Assembly: GCA_015680685.1 (NCBI GenBank)
Contig: MNCI01029487.1
Span: 231,050-295,049, forward strand
Direction: 5' to 3'
DNA: 64,000 nt
DNA from: Gnetum montanum
Lineage: Eukaryota; Streptophyta; Gnetopsida; Gnetales; Gnetaceae
Part shown: piece after piece, positions 27,101 through 42,100 of the stretch
Layout of the letters: the number at the start of each line of letters is the position of its first letter
Position numbering within the stretch: position 1 is the first letter of the stretch
The notes under the pieces: generated by a model
Told to the model about the DNA's origin: nothing
The model's database searches: none
The model's input: only the letters and a program-made list of their open reading frames with translations
Translations under genes and position numbers: made by a program

Positions 27101-30100
27101 TTTAAATTTTAGTAACAAAATAAGACCTAAAATACAAGATTATTTTTTAAATTTCAGTAACAAAATAAGACTTAAAATACAAGATTATTCTTGGGACCTT
27201 AACGATCAATCAAGATGATAGAATTAAATTTCTAATGAAAAGTCCAAAAATAAATTAATCACATCAAGTACTAATGTCATCCTAACCTCAGAAATCAAAA
27301 TTATAATCATGTAATGTCGAAAAACTTGAAGAGTCAAGTTCTATTTTATATATCACATTCTTCTTAGCATCTATGAGAAAGCTAACCACGCATCAAAAGC
27401 CATTCAAACAAAACAAAATAGAAAGAACATGATTTCCAAGCACTTGCCAAACCAGGGTAAACAACCAAACAAACAATTTCACTAACAAAAATACTTGTGG
27501 TTACTTACAAATCAAACTACCTCCTAATTCATTGAATCTAGTCATGGCCCACTATAGCTCTCAAATGTTATTTGATTACTAAGACTAGCATCAAGACATT
27601 TTCTTAATAAACGTTTGCACTGCCAATTAATGTTGGCTATTTCCTACCAGAGAGTTCATGGAGTGGAATATAGTGATAATAAAGGAATCACTATAACTTC
27701 TTGGATAATTATTCTTTTTTTTTTTTACTAACATAAAGCTTAGGACCTTAGTGTAATAACATTTTAGCTTTAAGAAATATAGTTGATCACGCACCTGCCA
27801 ACACACTCCATGCCATACTTAATTTGAGACCCCACGGAGATAGGTGGCAATCTTTGTGCACGTGAGGTAAAGAATTCTAATCACTTATCGGCCATTATAA
27901 TAATTAAAAGTAAAAACTTTTTTTTGCTTGTCCATCCATAGCTTCCATTTTGTTCTCTTGAAAGATGTTCCAAACCATACTTGATTCATCAGTAGTTGCA
28001 GCTGACTTTGCAGGGATTAGAGAAAGAACAAATAGCATTACAATTAACAGCTAGTTGAGACATAATGGGTAATGGTTTATTCTTAACCATAAAAAATTTT
28101 ACTTTTAAGTTAAAAAGTAAAAACAAAAAGAAAATATTTAGAAAAAAATATTTAAAGTATAAGGGCTAGTTTTAGAACAAGTAAAACATTCTTTAGCAAA
28201 AAATAAAAAACAAAACAAATAAAAATTAGTTAAAAGAACTAATTAAACAAAAACAGTAGCATTATGATATATTAACCACAATTCAAACTTGTAACCTATT
28301 ACATATAAGCCAATGAGTTAGTCAATAGAGCCATACTATTATTAGTAACAAGCATAAAATATCAATTATTGTTAAACATTAAAAATAAAAATCAACTAAA
28401 AAAATTTACAAAACACTTCTGGAATATTTAACTTTTGTTGAATAAAATATGATTCTAAGAGTTTTTCTAATTTAATTTTCCATTACACACAGAACTGTAT
28501 TATTTTTATGATTTTTAGAAGAGGTGTCCTTTTATATTTGTTCTGCATAAGGTGATTAGAAAAACTGTTATACTGAATGAGAAAGTTCTATTAGTTTCAA
28601 TAGTATAACATTTTGTACTGAATGAGAAAGTGCTATTAGTTTCACTAACATAACATTTTGCACAGATGGAAACGATTTTATAAACACCACTATTATTTGA
28701 AATATTCTTTTTAGAAAATCTGTTATGCTGAATGAGAAAGTTCTATTAGTTTCACTAACATAACATTTTGCCCAGATGGAAACGATTTTATAAACATCAC
28801 TATTATTTGAAATATTCCTTTTAGAAAATCTGTTATACTGAGAAAGTTCTATTAGTTTCACTAACATAACATTTTGCCCAGATGGAAATGATTTTATAAA
28901 CACCACTATTATTTGAAATATTCTTTTTATCTTTAATATGGTAAAAAAATGGGCAATTTTATTAGAGAGTTTGAATACTTCTATATCATAATGTTTTTGA
29001 AAAATTCTAGCTATTTTCTCACAAATAACTTTAACGTGACAAATGCTTATAAATTTTTTATTTGAAAATATATCATTATTTTCTGAATTGTCCAGATAAA
29101 TATTTATATCTAAATAAATCCCTACTTTACTCAAGTTTGAATACTTCTATATCATAATGTTTTTGAAAAATTCTAGCTATTTTCTCACAAATAACTTTAA
29201 CGTGACAAATGCTTATGAATTTTTTATTTGAAAATATATCATTATTTTCTGAGTTATCCAGATAAATATTTATATCTAAATAAATCCCTACTTTACTCAA
29301 CCAAGATTGAACTGATATGATTCATACTTAAATGAATTTTTTTTATCAAAGTTATTAAGTTTAAGAATAGTTTTCAAGTACATTGTCTCTTTCTGAAAAG
29401 AAGTTATATTACAAACATTGAGCGCTCTAATCATTAAGCAGCAATGGGTAGGGAGTTTCTAACTAATGGGATGATTAGAGAGGCCATCCAAATTATAATT
29501 TATCTAGTTAATTAAAATTTAAAAAAAAAAGAGAGAAAATTGAAGAGCAAATTTTAAACCCAATGCCTACACCAACATTCACAAATGTAGCCTTTGAGAA
29601 AACTACTCAGCACTGGTCTCATTTTTTGACTTTTCCAACAGAAAGTAAAAAACATTTGCTTCCTAGGAAATATAAATATGACATGTATTTACCAATTTTA
29701 TTCTTTTCACATTTCCATTTTCCTGAGACTGTTTATCATAAGGTTGCTGCCACGCATACATTGTTATGAACAAGAGACGCCGAAATGCAGAATCCTATAG
29801 AATACAGAGATAGTAAGTCTGAAAATTCCATAAAATTCACATTTATTAAATTTATATTTTGTACTGATTAAAAAAGTTTGTAGCACAAGCAAAATAACAA
29901 CTTCCAAAATCTCGTAATGTACTGATTAAAAATAAGCATTAAAGACAGCATTCTAAAGTTCCCCACAATAAATTAAAATTCAAAATTACAAAGTTAACAA
30001 CAATCACTATGTATCTTCTACTAACATGTTAAGTTTATGAAACTGAAACTGAAATTTATTATTACGTCCACTGAGACCCGTGAGACCCCTTGGATCTATC

Positions 30101-33100
30101 AGACCAGTTTCAAAGTTCCTTGTACAGAATTTTTGTCCAGTTACAACTCAGTGCTACCTAGTATAATCAAACCTATGACCTTGGGTTACCAGGCCAAGAC
30201 CCTTACCAATAGGCTAACACCTCATTGATCTTCCATGAGTAACTTTGGAAGCAAACAAGACAAGAAATGAAACTCACAACAATGATCTAATATTCATCAC
30301 AAGATACCTATTTAGGATGTGGGAAATACCATGTCTCAAAGATTAACTGTTATAATTGTACAAACATCAAATAACATAACTTAACAATTGTTAATCAAGC
30401 CAATTTAGTTTAACCAATTATTTACCAACACAACAGTGATGCACCATGATGGCGTGATATGTTCACGGTGTTAACAATAATACAGTGAAAAGAAACAAGG
30501 AAAATGAAGTGGAGAGTTTGAACATCTTTAACACCCTCCGTCAAACAAAACATAACATGGGTTTTTATTACAGAGATTACAAATTTAATCTAGTTATAAA
30601 CTTTTTAAAATTTTTAAAACTAAATAGTTTCATAAAACATCAACAAGCTCATCATTAGTGTTTTTATAAACTTTTTAAAATTTTTAACACTAAATAGTTT
30701 CATAAAACATCAACAAGCTCATCATTGGTGTTTATATAAATTGGAGAGGTAAATCCTTCAGCAAATGCATGATGGATAGTGTACAGCAATCTAAATGTGC
30801 TTCGTCCTTTCATAAAATACTGAATTTTTAATCAACTTGATTGCACTTCGATTATCACAGAAAATTATGATTGGCAATGGAATATCCACCTTAAGTTCTC
30901 TAAACAACTGATGAAGTCATTTTAACTCAATAAAAAGATTCACTATGGTCCTATAAAAGATAGGGAAACTGCTTTCTATTTAGTGGACCATCATGAGATT
31001 GTATTCCCATAGTGTTTGACAAGAAAGCATATGTGGTCAAGCATTGTGAAGATGCATCACCACCATAGTCTGCATCTGTGTAGCCTACCAGATCAACTTT
31101 TGAAGGAAAATCAAATTTAATCCATAATCAAGAATGAATTTTAAGTTATACCCATGGCTAAAGTCATTTGAATTGTCATTGATTTTTGATTGAATCTGGA
31201 TAACAAATTCATTGAATATTAAATGTTTGGTCGAGTATTTTTCAAATATATCAATTTTCTGATCAACTTTCGATACACTGGGGTTAAGAATAGGTTTATA
31301 ATCATCTACCCACGGTGCACTTCCTGAATCTAGCTGTATTGATCTTGATTTACAATCCATCATATGATATTCTTTTCAATAAATATAGAACATAATTCAT
31401 CTTGGCTACTCATATGTGGATTAATGAATAATAAATTTCAAAATCAAGAAAATAACTGAGCAAGCTTAGGTCCAACATCTCAAATTTTGTTTTCAGCTGA
31501 TTTTTAACTTGGTTAATCAGTTGAGAATTCTCCCCAGTTATTACAATATCATTAACATATAATGATATTATTACTACCCTCAATGAGTCCTTTATCTCTA
31601 TAACATAAAGGCTAGCATCTACACTTGATCTTTTGAATCTGTATTCATGTACAAATTCATCAAACTTTATGTACCATTCTTGGGGAGCTTGCTTTAACCC
31701 ATAAAGGAACTTTTTCAATCTGCAAACATAATTAGACAATGTAGAATCCAAAAAGCCTTCAAGTTGGTACATAAAAATTTCTTCTTGCAAATCTCCATTC
31801 AAGAAAGCTGACTTAATATCAAGCTGATATAACTTCCTACCATAAGAAGCAGCCATTGATAAAATACACTATATAGTTTGTTGTTTCACCGTAGGCCCAA
31901 AAGTTCCCTTATAATTAATATCTTTTGTTTGTGGAAAACCCCTTAACACTAAAAGAAAGCTGACTTAATATCAAGCTGATATAACTTCCTACCATAAGAA
32001 GCAGCCATTGATAAAATACACTATATAGTTTGGTGATAGTTTGTTGTTTCACCGTAGGTCCAAAAGTTCCCTTTTCGTTTGTGGAAAACCCCTTAACACT
32101 AATCAGGCCTTATATTTATCCACCATGATATTAATCTTTCTCTTTATGCAAAATACCCATTTACTTGTCAACATTTTCATTGATGGTAAACTCTTCACAA
32201 GTTCAAATGTACCAATTTTTTATTAACATCTTATACTCTGCCTTTATTGTGTCATATCAATCTTTATTTTGCATAGCCTCCATCTATTTATCAATAGTCA
32301 TATCAATCTTTATCTTGTTTTCCCCCACTCCATCAACTTATAGAAAGATATCAAAATCAGACTTGAGAAGGTATAGGAAAAAAAGTATAATTCAAGATTC
32401 AAATCCAAGATTTATGCTTTCAAAGGGGGAGGGGTCATCAACCAAATTCCAGCCAAAACCCAAGAATTCAACAATTTAAAACATTCACAATTATCCATGG
32501 GCCCAAGGATACTCTCACTTTTTGCTAACAGTACCAATCCTCATATCAAGGATCCTTGGCCCCTATTGACAATCTTTTGCCAAAAATGCCCCAAATTGTT
32601 AAGGGTGTTTCTGAATCGTTACAGAAACTCTCATCCAAGTCATTTAGGTGTGAGAGTGCAGAGGACAAGTGGAGAGATCCAAAAAAAACAATAAAGGTTT
32701 CAACAATCTAAGCTTACAACAACAATCTTGATAATTTCATACAAGCATTGTGAAGGTGGTTAGGCAAGCAAGAAGAGAGAAGTTTGAGAAAATCAGCCGT
32801 TGTTGACCATTATCAAACATAACAGAGATGGATCATTCTACCTCCTTGCTTAGATATCTTACTTACTAGGAGGAATTATCAAAATATTGGATTGCTATGC
32901 AACACTTGTTTTCTTTCTCATTGCTATCTCTTGTAGCAGCCATAGTCTACTCTCCCTTCCCAGCCACACTCCCCATTGTTGTATCCTTTTTCTTTTTTTG
33001 TTCTACTCAGCTACTTTTACCTTGTCTCTTTTTTCCATCTCCTCCTCTCCCTATTTGTAGGTGGGTGGAATAAGGGGCAATGGATGATTTCTTGTAACTG

Positions 33101-36100
33101 ATAATGGATGGTTTCTTCCCTATTTGTAGGTGGAATAAGGGACAATGGATGATTTCTTGTAACTGATAATGGATGGTTTCTTGTAATTGACTTCTTGGGA
33201 ACTATTTGTATTCTTTTCTTTCTTTTTAAAGTTCTCTCTCTCTCTCTTCAACAATGAGTCATGAGTTCAATTCTCTTCATGATCACTATAAAAAAACCAA
33301 TAAAATATGTTTATTCATAGGTTGCAGGTTCAATTCCTAAATCAACAATTTTTGATATTTCAAAATTCAGATTTTGCTAGATCTCAGGTTCAATTCCTCT
33401 TGATAATTACAAAACATTCTAGCATAATATATATCTCTTTATCATTCAGAATTGTCATAAGATGTAAGGAAAGAGTTTTCAAAATAGATTCATGATAAGG
33501 GCAATTTAGGATACATAATCAAATAAGGCACCTTCTTTTTCAGGTCATCACGTGACCTTTCTATAGCCATGGAGAGGGTACTTATACTCTACTATTTTAT
33601 ACTAAAAAGAGCAATGCATCACATTTAGATAAAAAAATAAAATATAAAGCTATAGCATTTGCACACAATATCCCTAATTCATGGGTTAGGCTCCTCCAAC
33701 TTGATTCATAGGTCAAGTTCCTCAATATGAGCATTCTTTTGCATCTCAACATACCTATTTTCCCTCTTGCGGCACACTTTATAGTATTGTCCTTTGTTTT
33801 TCTTTTGTTTCTCAACATCTCTGTTGAAATAGAAAAGAAAATATTTTGTTTTCCCATATATTAATTATTATTATTATTTTAGAACATTCCTAGCATGTAT
33901 TTCAAATCATATTTCTTATGCATCAAGTATTTAAACATTTAATCATAATACATATAAAAATCTGGTCAACAAATTTATTACTATTGCAATTAGCCATTAC
34001 CACCACAATCCAAACAAAGCTCACACACAACTTGCCAGTCAGCAAGCCCATTCATTCCATGCAAGACAACAAAACATGCACACAAACACACAAAAAGACT
34101 ATTACAATCGTTAATGCAAAACTCAAGGAGAAGTGGTTCGTTACAGTGGAGATGAAATACTAACGTATCTGGTTGTTGCATGGTACACCGTAGGCCAAAA
34201 TATCACCATCACAATGTATTGTGCAATAGGAAGTGTCAGGTCATTTTTATCAAACCAAATACTCAAACCATCCTTTGTTAATTGATATACAAAGATCAAT
34301 GTGATGGCAAATTCTTTGTTTATAACTAACATTTTTTAATTTTAGACAGGAAATTGTTAAGTCCCCACATTTAGTGATCTTTATTAAACATCCATCTCCA
34401 ATTTTTACAAAGTGCAATTTTGGTTTCTCCCTTATGTTCGACAATAAGGATAAATTACCAATAAACTATGGTCGATAGGCAGCAAAATCAATATAGATAG
34501 AATTGTTAAAGGTATCATTACTTACAATGAGGGCATTGAAATCCACGGTGCAAGGTTGTGCCTCTTCTTTTACAACATTGCCAAACCCAAGCTTAGACTC
34601 TAAGTGTTTCTCATTCGTCTTATTGAGTTTCTTAGCCCTATTTTTAACAAATTTATTGGTCTGTCATTTTGTCATGACCTTAAATTTGGGAGTATTTGGA
34701 TGATCCTAACAATGGTCAATGTCATAAGTACCCACCTTTTTTGCAAATATGACAATACCTCATTATTCTCTATCTTTCCTGATCATTTTCCACCTTCACC
34801 GCCATTGCCTAGGAAGTAAGTTTTGCATTTGAGGCGTATATGTTCATCTTAGCTTCTTCTTCCAAGACCTTCACAACTTCGTCATGGTATACATTTTTCC
34901 ATCATTCTTTATTGTTTGTCTGAAGACATCATATGACTATGGTAGTGCTCTCAATAAACAAAACTTAATTGTCTCATCTGACTCTTGAACATTTGTGCCT
35001 CAAGGCCAACTTGTAATGTAAAGACCTTTTGTACAAGTGTAGCAACTAGCTTACCTTCTTTCATCCTCAAGGAATTTTATTGATTTTACAAAAATACAAT
35101 CTTGGATTCATTTTTAACTTCAAATTTCTTTAACTTCTTCCACATTTTGTATGTAGAGTCTTGTTTCTCCACCAATTGCCCAAACTTTCCAAACACACTC
35201 AGGGATATCAACATTTGCACCATCTTGTTATTTTCGTCCATGACAATGGTTTCAACCAAAGTTTCTTCAAAGTCATTCCCTCAAAGGCGAAATCTCTTCT
35301 AAAGCTTCCATAGGTTGGTATTTGATGCATTCAGTACTTGGTTCTCAAGCAATAGGGTGCAGGTTCTTGCCTTCATCATAGCTATATAAAAAGATTACTC
35401 ATCATATTGCTCTAATATAGGATCTTTGATTAGTAACTTTGCAACCAAACAAGATAGGGAAGAACTCAAAATGATGATCTAACATGCACCATGAGATGGC
35501 TATTTAAGATATGTGAAACGTCATGTCTCAAAGATAAAATCATTATAACTATACAAACAGTAAATCATTATAACTATACAAACAGTAAATAACATAGCAA
35601 TTGTTAATCAAGATACTTTAGTTTAGTTTAACCAATTCTTTACCACTGCAACAGCGATACCCTATGATGGTGTGATATGTTCACGGTGTTAACAATAATA
35701 CCGTGAAAAGAAACAAGGAAAATGAAATGGAGAGTTTAAACATCTTTAACATGACAAAGAGGAGTAAAGAAACAACAACAACTATGAAGTTATCCTCTAA
35801 AAGAGAAATTTCAAAAATAACAAAAAATGGGATGCCAAAGGATGCCAATAACCACCAAATAAATTTCAACAAGGTTGTATGAATCATAGGTTGTGTGCAT
35901 AATAACTATAAAGTAATGGATGTGCATGTCTACACTTCGACAGCAAATGATGATGCGTTCAATTCAATTGAATTGTAACCTTCCATTTGAAGGCTTAGAA
36001 AAAAAATCAAAAAACAAATAAAAAAAAGATATAGAAATCCAAAGTTTAAAAAACAAAAGTTATGTCACTTTAAATAAGATTTCAATTATTCCTTCTATAT

Positions 36101-39100
36101 TAAATCAACAGCATTGCATTATAGATATCTGAAATGCATATTTCAACCTCAAAATTAAAGATGGGGTTTTAAATTTTCCAGTTTACACATAGTTGTTAGG
36201 CCAAGATGTTATTGCTCAAGTGGTTAAATCTATGATCTATAGCAAACAAGAAATCATTGCTTCAATCCACCAAAATAAAGATAGGAAATTCCATATGCGA
36301 TGGGGATGCAAACCTTAATTTACCCCTCATTCCAGCAAAAAAAAAAAAAAGAGCATTTGAATCAAATGCAATTACATAGTCCATGTGCCTTTTAAAAAAA
36401 GCTTTGCTACTCTCAATTAGCTTTTCCCCCAATAGCAAGTTTATTTTTCAAATCATAATAAAAGTGCAAATCAATTGAAAATTAACTAAATTCAAAAGAG
36501 CACCACTCCACCTACATGGAATTTTCACCCATAATTTATAGCAAAACCCTAACTTAACTGAATTCAGGCATGGGTCAGTTTTTGGCAGAAAAAGGTTGGA
36601 AAGAGAATGTTAGGGTGACGTATCTAGTGGAAGTTACCGGCCAAGTCTTTCCAACTGCCAACATTAGCCTTTTTCCTTTTAAGATTTGAAGCCGATATTA
36701 AAATTGGTAAATAGAAATCAGTAATGGATTGATATGATTAAGGTGGATACTTCATTGCATGTATTATCAATATCATTATTTTTAGATTGAATTCTTATGT
36801 AATGGATCCTTAATTATGTTTCTCAGATGATCTCCAAGATCCTAAAAAATTCCTGATTGTACACCAAACCTAAATTCTATAATTAACAAAATATTATTTT
36901 TGACCTTTCCACGATAAAATCGATCTAAACCTCAGTTCTAGTCCAAACATATGCATTTAATATGTTGTACAATTGATTGCCAGCTATAAAAGTCAGAATC
37001 TTCAACTCTAATCTCAAAACTCATGCAACAAGTGTTAGAAAACACCAGCACAGTGGAGCATACAGACAGAAAAACAAAGAAACATTGTGTGAGAGAATAC
37101 ATAAATAACACCGTACAAAAATTCTGAAGATAATAAAAAAAATCCAAAACTAAAACCGAAACTAGAACAGCAGTTGATACAACACAGCAAATAAGAAACA
37201 CAAGATTTACAAGGTAAAACCATTAAGAACACAAGGAAACCTCAAAAGAAGAAGCCCAATTTTATTGCTCAATTAATCCAAACGTGGTGTTCACTTACAA
37301 TGACCAAGGATCCACCCCTTAAAAGAGGCAAAGCCCTGTTATAGACCGTAATCTAGAAACATCTACTGGAAGTTATCATTCTAAAAGGATCTCAACAATG
37401 TAACATTCCAAATAATCACTTATAAATTAAAAATATACCCCACAGAACTATCTAGAAAGAACCCATTAATTAACAATTGCTCATTCCTTTAAAAGGCTAT
37501 CTGTATGAATTAAACAATAACGCTACAAGATTTAGCTTCACATTCATAACAATCTCCCACTAGAAGATAAATCTTGCTTCCCCGTTGAGCAATTAATATG
37601 CTCCATGAAAATGTTACCACCTCCATTCACATAACATCTCACTTCAATGACACACCTTTCACAAAAACTATCGTCAACAAGAAAGCTTCCACACCTTAAC
37701 TAACCAAAGGCCTAAACATCATTGAGAGAACACAACGACAGTTCTCGCAAAACCTTGAAGCTTGCCACCATAACACCAAGGCCTTTCATACACCTTGCAA
37801 AATTGAAATCTTGGGTCAACCTATCGAAATAAGCATAAAACAAGCAATCTCATGCTTATGCACAAGAGATCCAAAATCTCAGCGTCAACAAACCCACCTT
37901 TCTTTATGCAGTAAACATAAAGCCTAAACACAACACAAAAAGAGATTGCAAACTAAGCAAAATCTAGATTTACATGTTCAGAGAACATAATAGGCATCAA
38001 GATTTAATTCCTTCTTCTACTTCAAATACAAATCCTGCAAAAGAAAACTTGCAATCTTTCTTTACATGCCCACATTCACCACATTTCTAATAAATTGGTA
38101 TTCTCTCTTTCTTACTGCCCTCCATAACTTATGCTTGACTTTCTAATGAAATTCCTCCACTCGGAGAATAACACACTTCTTCTATTCTAAGTATGGTGAC
38201 AAATTCCACATAGTCCATTGTTGTGAAGGTATTGGCACTAATTACTGTCAGTGCATGATCCAAAGGTCATGGCACTGCTCCCAACAAGATCAATAAGCAT
38301 CCATTGTTTGAAACCTTGTGACCCACTATTTCTAGATCAACTATTGCAACATCAAATCTTGCCAAAAAAAATCAATGAGCATTTCAACTTCTTTCATTTC
38401 AAGCTAATGTAGTTTCCTATGCAGAAAAACTCGATTACAAGATGTAATACTTTGAAACCTTGAATGAGTTGAATCCAATTTCCTAAGTAAATTCAATGTT
38501 AATTTTTCCTCTTGGTATTCTACCAGAATTGAATCTAATTGTTGTCAGCGCATGACCCCACCTTCCTAGCAAAGCTCTTAACAAGATTAATGAGGATTCA
38601 TCGTTTAAAACCTTGTGACCCACTATCACTAGATCTACTATTGCGACATCAAATCTTGCCAAAAAAATCAAAGAGTTTCTCAACTTCCTTCATTTCAAGT
38701 TGATGTAGTTTCCTATGTAAGAAAATTCAATTACAGGATGTAATAGCTTGAAACCTTGAATCCAATTTCCTAAGCAAATCAGATGTTGATTTTTCGTTTT
38801 GGTATTCTATCATAATTGAATCTACAATGCACCTATGAATCAAGCCTAGTATCTTGCAGTCCAAATTTTGATAAGCTTCACCCCTCATGAAGGAAGGTTC
38901 TCTAGTCAAAACCACATCCCATTCCTTTTCATACAACAAATCTATGACCATCATCTTCCAAAAGTTATAGAAATTTTCATCCAACTTTTGAACTAGGGGC
39001 CATGTTTGGATCCATGACTCACACTCAACCAAGAAACCCCAAAAGAAAAAACCCAACATATCTAAGTGAATCTAAAGAAACACCTTAAAATTTACATCCC

Positions 39101-42100
39101 CATTTGTTTCTCTATTGCTGCAAATAACATTGCCACCACCTGAAATTCTTACAGCTTCCACTTCAGGAATTCAAAAATTTTATTCTTTGCAAAATTGCAC
39201 CTATGCACTATTGAACTTTGTAAACATTGTAAACTTTGTTAATTGAAGCTTTTAAGAAGCTTCTTTCTTATTTTTCCCTTGTCTTTCTCTCATTCATATC
39301 TGCAATTTTTCTTGATTACCTGTGATTATTACTATTATTGTTATGTTGACAATATTTCATTATTCTACATTGCAGAACTTGGAAAAAATTAGAGCATGTT
39401 CAAAAACAGTTTCTTGTATGTGAATTTCAAGTGAAAATGGAGACTTCCTATGATATCTTACTTCTAGAAGCAAATTTGCTTCCTCTTAAAGTCGAAGCCC
39501 TTTGTCAATTTATTGCTTATACTCAAAAGTTAGGTCACATGGAGAAAGCCAATTGTGCTAAGGAGATAATGAATAATACACAAGAAAATGAATGGTTACA
39601 TCAAGGAAAATTATGGCTTCAGTCATGGAGTATTGTGATGGAGGATCTTCCTTTAAACAAAAGACTATAAGAAGAAAAGTCTTGGCTAATGTTTGGTTGA
39701 ATACAGGAAAGAAGCATTTTTATTTACATTCTGGTACAGGAGGTTTGTTATCCAGCACTCAAAAGTATCTATTTTCAGCTATTCCTATTCTTTTAAGGAA
39801 TCAAATTGCTAAAGCAAGAATGAGCTCTCATCATATCCTTGTTGTGACAGGTTATTGGATCAATTTACCAAGAGAAGAATGTATTTGCAAACTGTGCAAC
39901 CAAAGCATTGAGGATGAAGACCATATCTTTTTATTTTACCCATCTTTGGCTCAGATTTGAATGAATTATAATATTAATTATACTATGTTGATTGTGTTCT
40001 TACAAATTGACCCTATCTGCTTTGGGCATTACATCAATGATGTTTTCAACTTTCTTTCTTCAAAAATGTGTTGAGGCTTTGTTACTATCCAACAAATCCT
40101 TTGTGATTTCCTAGATGTAATAAAAATTTCTAGTTTCCAGTAAAATTGTAACACAAGAGCCCCTCCAAATTTTAACATAGGATGTTCCCACATCGGTGAC
40201 TGATGAAAATATGTAGAATTTGTGTGTGCCTCCACTCAACTTTGGAAGAATGGCATGTGCCTCTACAACATGCTACAATTCCAACAAAGACAATAGTCAC
40301 TATAGAAATGCCATATACCTTGAACAGAATTGAGTATAACCAGGTTGTAATTTCATGTTTGCCTAGGCAATCTAAGTTAAGGGCAAAACTGAAAGTATTT
40401 ATTGTCCATAAGCTTCTGATTACAGAAAAAAAAATTTGTTTTGAAATAAAAATTTCCAAAATAGACAAATTCGTGTGCATGTCTAAATTATTATAGTGAT
40501 CACGATCACATAAAATACGCTGTTCCGCATCTTTTGCAAAATGTTTTAATTTTATGAGAAAATGACATATGTTCAAACTATAAAAACATGACATAAGAGA
40601 GTCGGTTACGAAATACCTTTAGACGGGGATGTACATCTAACACATTTCTTGATAAATAAGCAAAGCAGCAGTATTCGACTAGATTCTGAGCATTATCATG
40701 CATCCCCTTTGACGCATTTAGCTCAAATTCAAGTTGCATTTTCCTCCCAGTACGACCGTTAAGGCTGTGTTTACAGTGTATTCCAAGTTAGCTCTTTGAG
40801 AGGAAATATCTGCATAAACTCAATAAATGATACCCGTGCAAAAAGTTTCTATAATTTGAAATTTTAAGGCCGTAATTTTTAAGAGAATTAGTTAAGCCAT
40901 TCAAATACCTTTGTGCCAGAAACTTGGGCAAGAAAAGGAAAGCCAAACATTAAACCGTATTATATGAAACAGTTTCAAGTTTAGAATAAATAAGTATTTG
41001 CTGTTCTTCATTGCTACTCTCCAAGCTGAAGATAAATCCTTCATGCAAGGCAACTGATGTATTAAATTCATTGTTCCCTGAGAAAGACCTTATGGACGAC
41101 TGCATACACATTAGGCGCATGATTTATCAATGCATTTTTTATTCAATGCAGTTCTTAATTCAAAGCCCATATGGAACAACAACTACAACAAAAAGAAAAG
41201 GTCTCCAAGAAAATCAATATATACATTTTAAATAGTCATTTTCAGTTTCTTTAAACGGGAGAAACCTTCAATTTCAGGTGTACCTAGCTAGAATTCACAT
41301 GTTCAACCCCAATGGGTTATGCTGCGATTTTCAACAGTTGTGCAAAAGGCGGCCTGAAACTACACTGGACCATCATTCACATAGAGACTGGCATAAGATT
41401 ATTATATGCTTGGAGGATACTATTAAAATTTTTAATTTCCCGTTACTTGGCAAAATACAATTTCTAGTGCTAACTACGTTATTCTCTAAGAGTCATTGTA
41501 TCTTCATTGGCAAATCGCACAGTTTCAAACATTGGTATATTACTAGCACGGAGTGAACATTCCTTCGCAATTAATGCTATTCCGCTTTCATGCAGTCAAC
41601 AGTGTAGTTCCATTTTCAATTTTCTCATATTTAAAGAAGAATTTGTTTCCACGGATGAAATTAGTTGCTCCAACCATTATTAGCCGGGCTTGATTCAGGT
41701 GGTAACATTTACCGGCTAAACTGTTCGATGGAGAAAACGGCTGCTGGTGAAACCTGTTGAGAGAAGCACCGTACATTCAGTGTCTGCTCAAGACAATCCA
41801 GGTCCGGCTCCAGCTCCAGCTCCGACTCCAGTTTTGCCTCCCCGTTCACGAAATTAGAGTTTTCTTTCAAAACGGAGTTTTCCATGCGGTTCAGTATCGT
41901 CCCCCATAAGCTGTGAGCTCTGAGAGCTAGGATTTTTGCTTCGCTCTTAACAGCGTCTGTTTATGCATGAACTATAAGCATTTACGTTTCTGCGGACTTT
42001 GATTTCCACAACTAAATCCAAGGTAAAACCAAAACAGAACCATATGAAAAAGCTGAATCAGCTACCTGCGACTGCACGATTCAATTCAGGTTTCCATGCG

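Larger units (their letters stand above)
30236..35751 (-). mobile_element. Ty1/copia LTR retrotransposon, complete outline, decayed
   Basis: Two direct LTRs (30236-30533 and 35427-35751) bound an internal region read on the minus strand, the same sense as the host gene. In order: degraded methionine-tRNA primer-binding site, gag, protease-like part, reverse transcriptase, RNase H, polypurine tract. Between about 32100 and 34140 no integrase could be recognised; that part holds short duplications and three B-box-like GGTTCAATTCCT motifs near 33320-33400. Many stops; inactive. It sits in the 16.9-kb intron 3 and contributes about a third of it. Confidence 0.85.

Noticed and set aside
28568-29134. 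188-codon minus-strand frame
   Set aside because: Produced by the 110-bp and 166-bp tandem repeats; repeated low-complexity peptide with no family.
30226-35756. Target-site duplication of the copia element
   Set aside because: Flanks TTCCA and TGACA match at only three of five positions; boundary uncertain, so not claimed.
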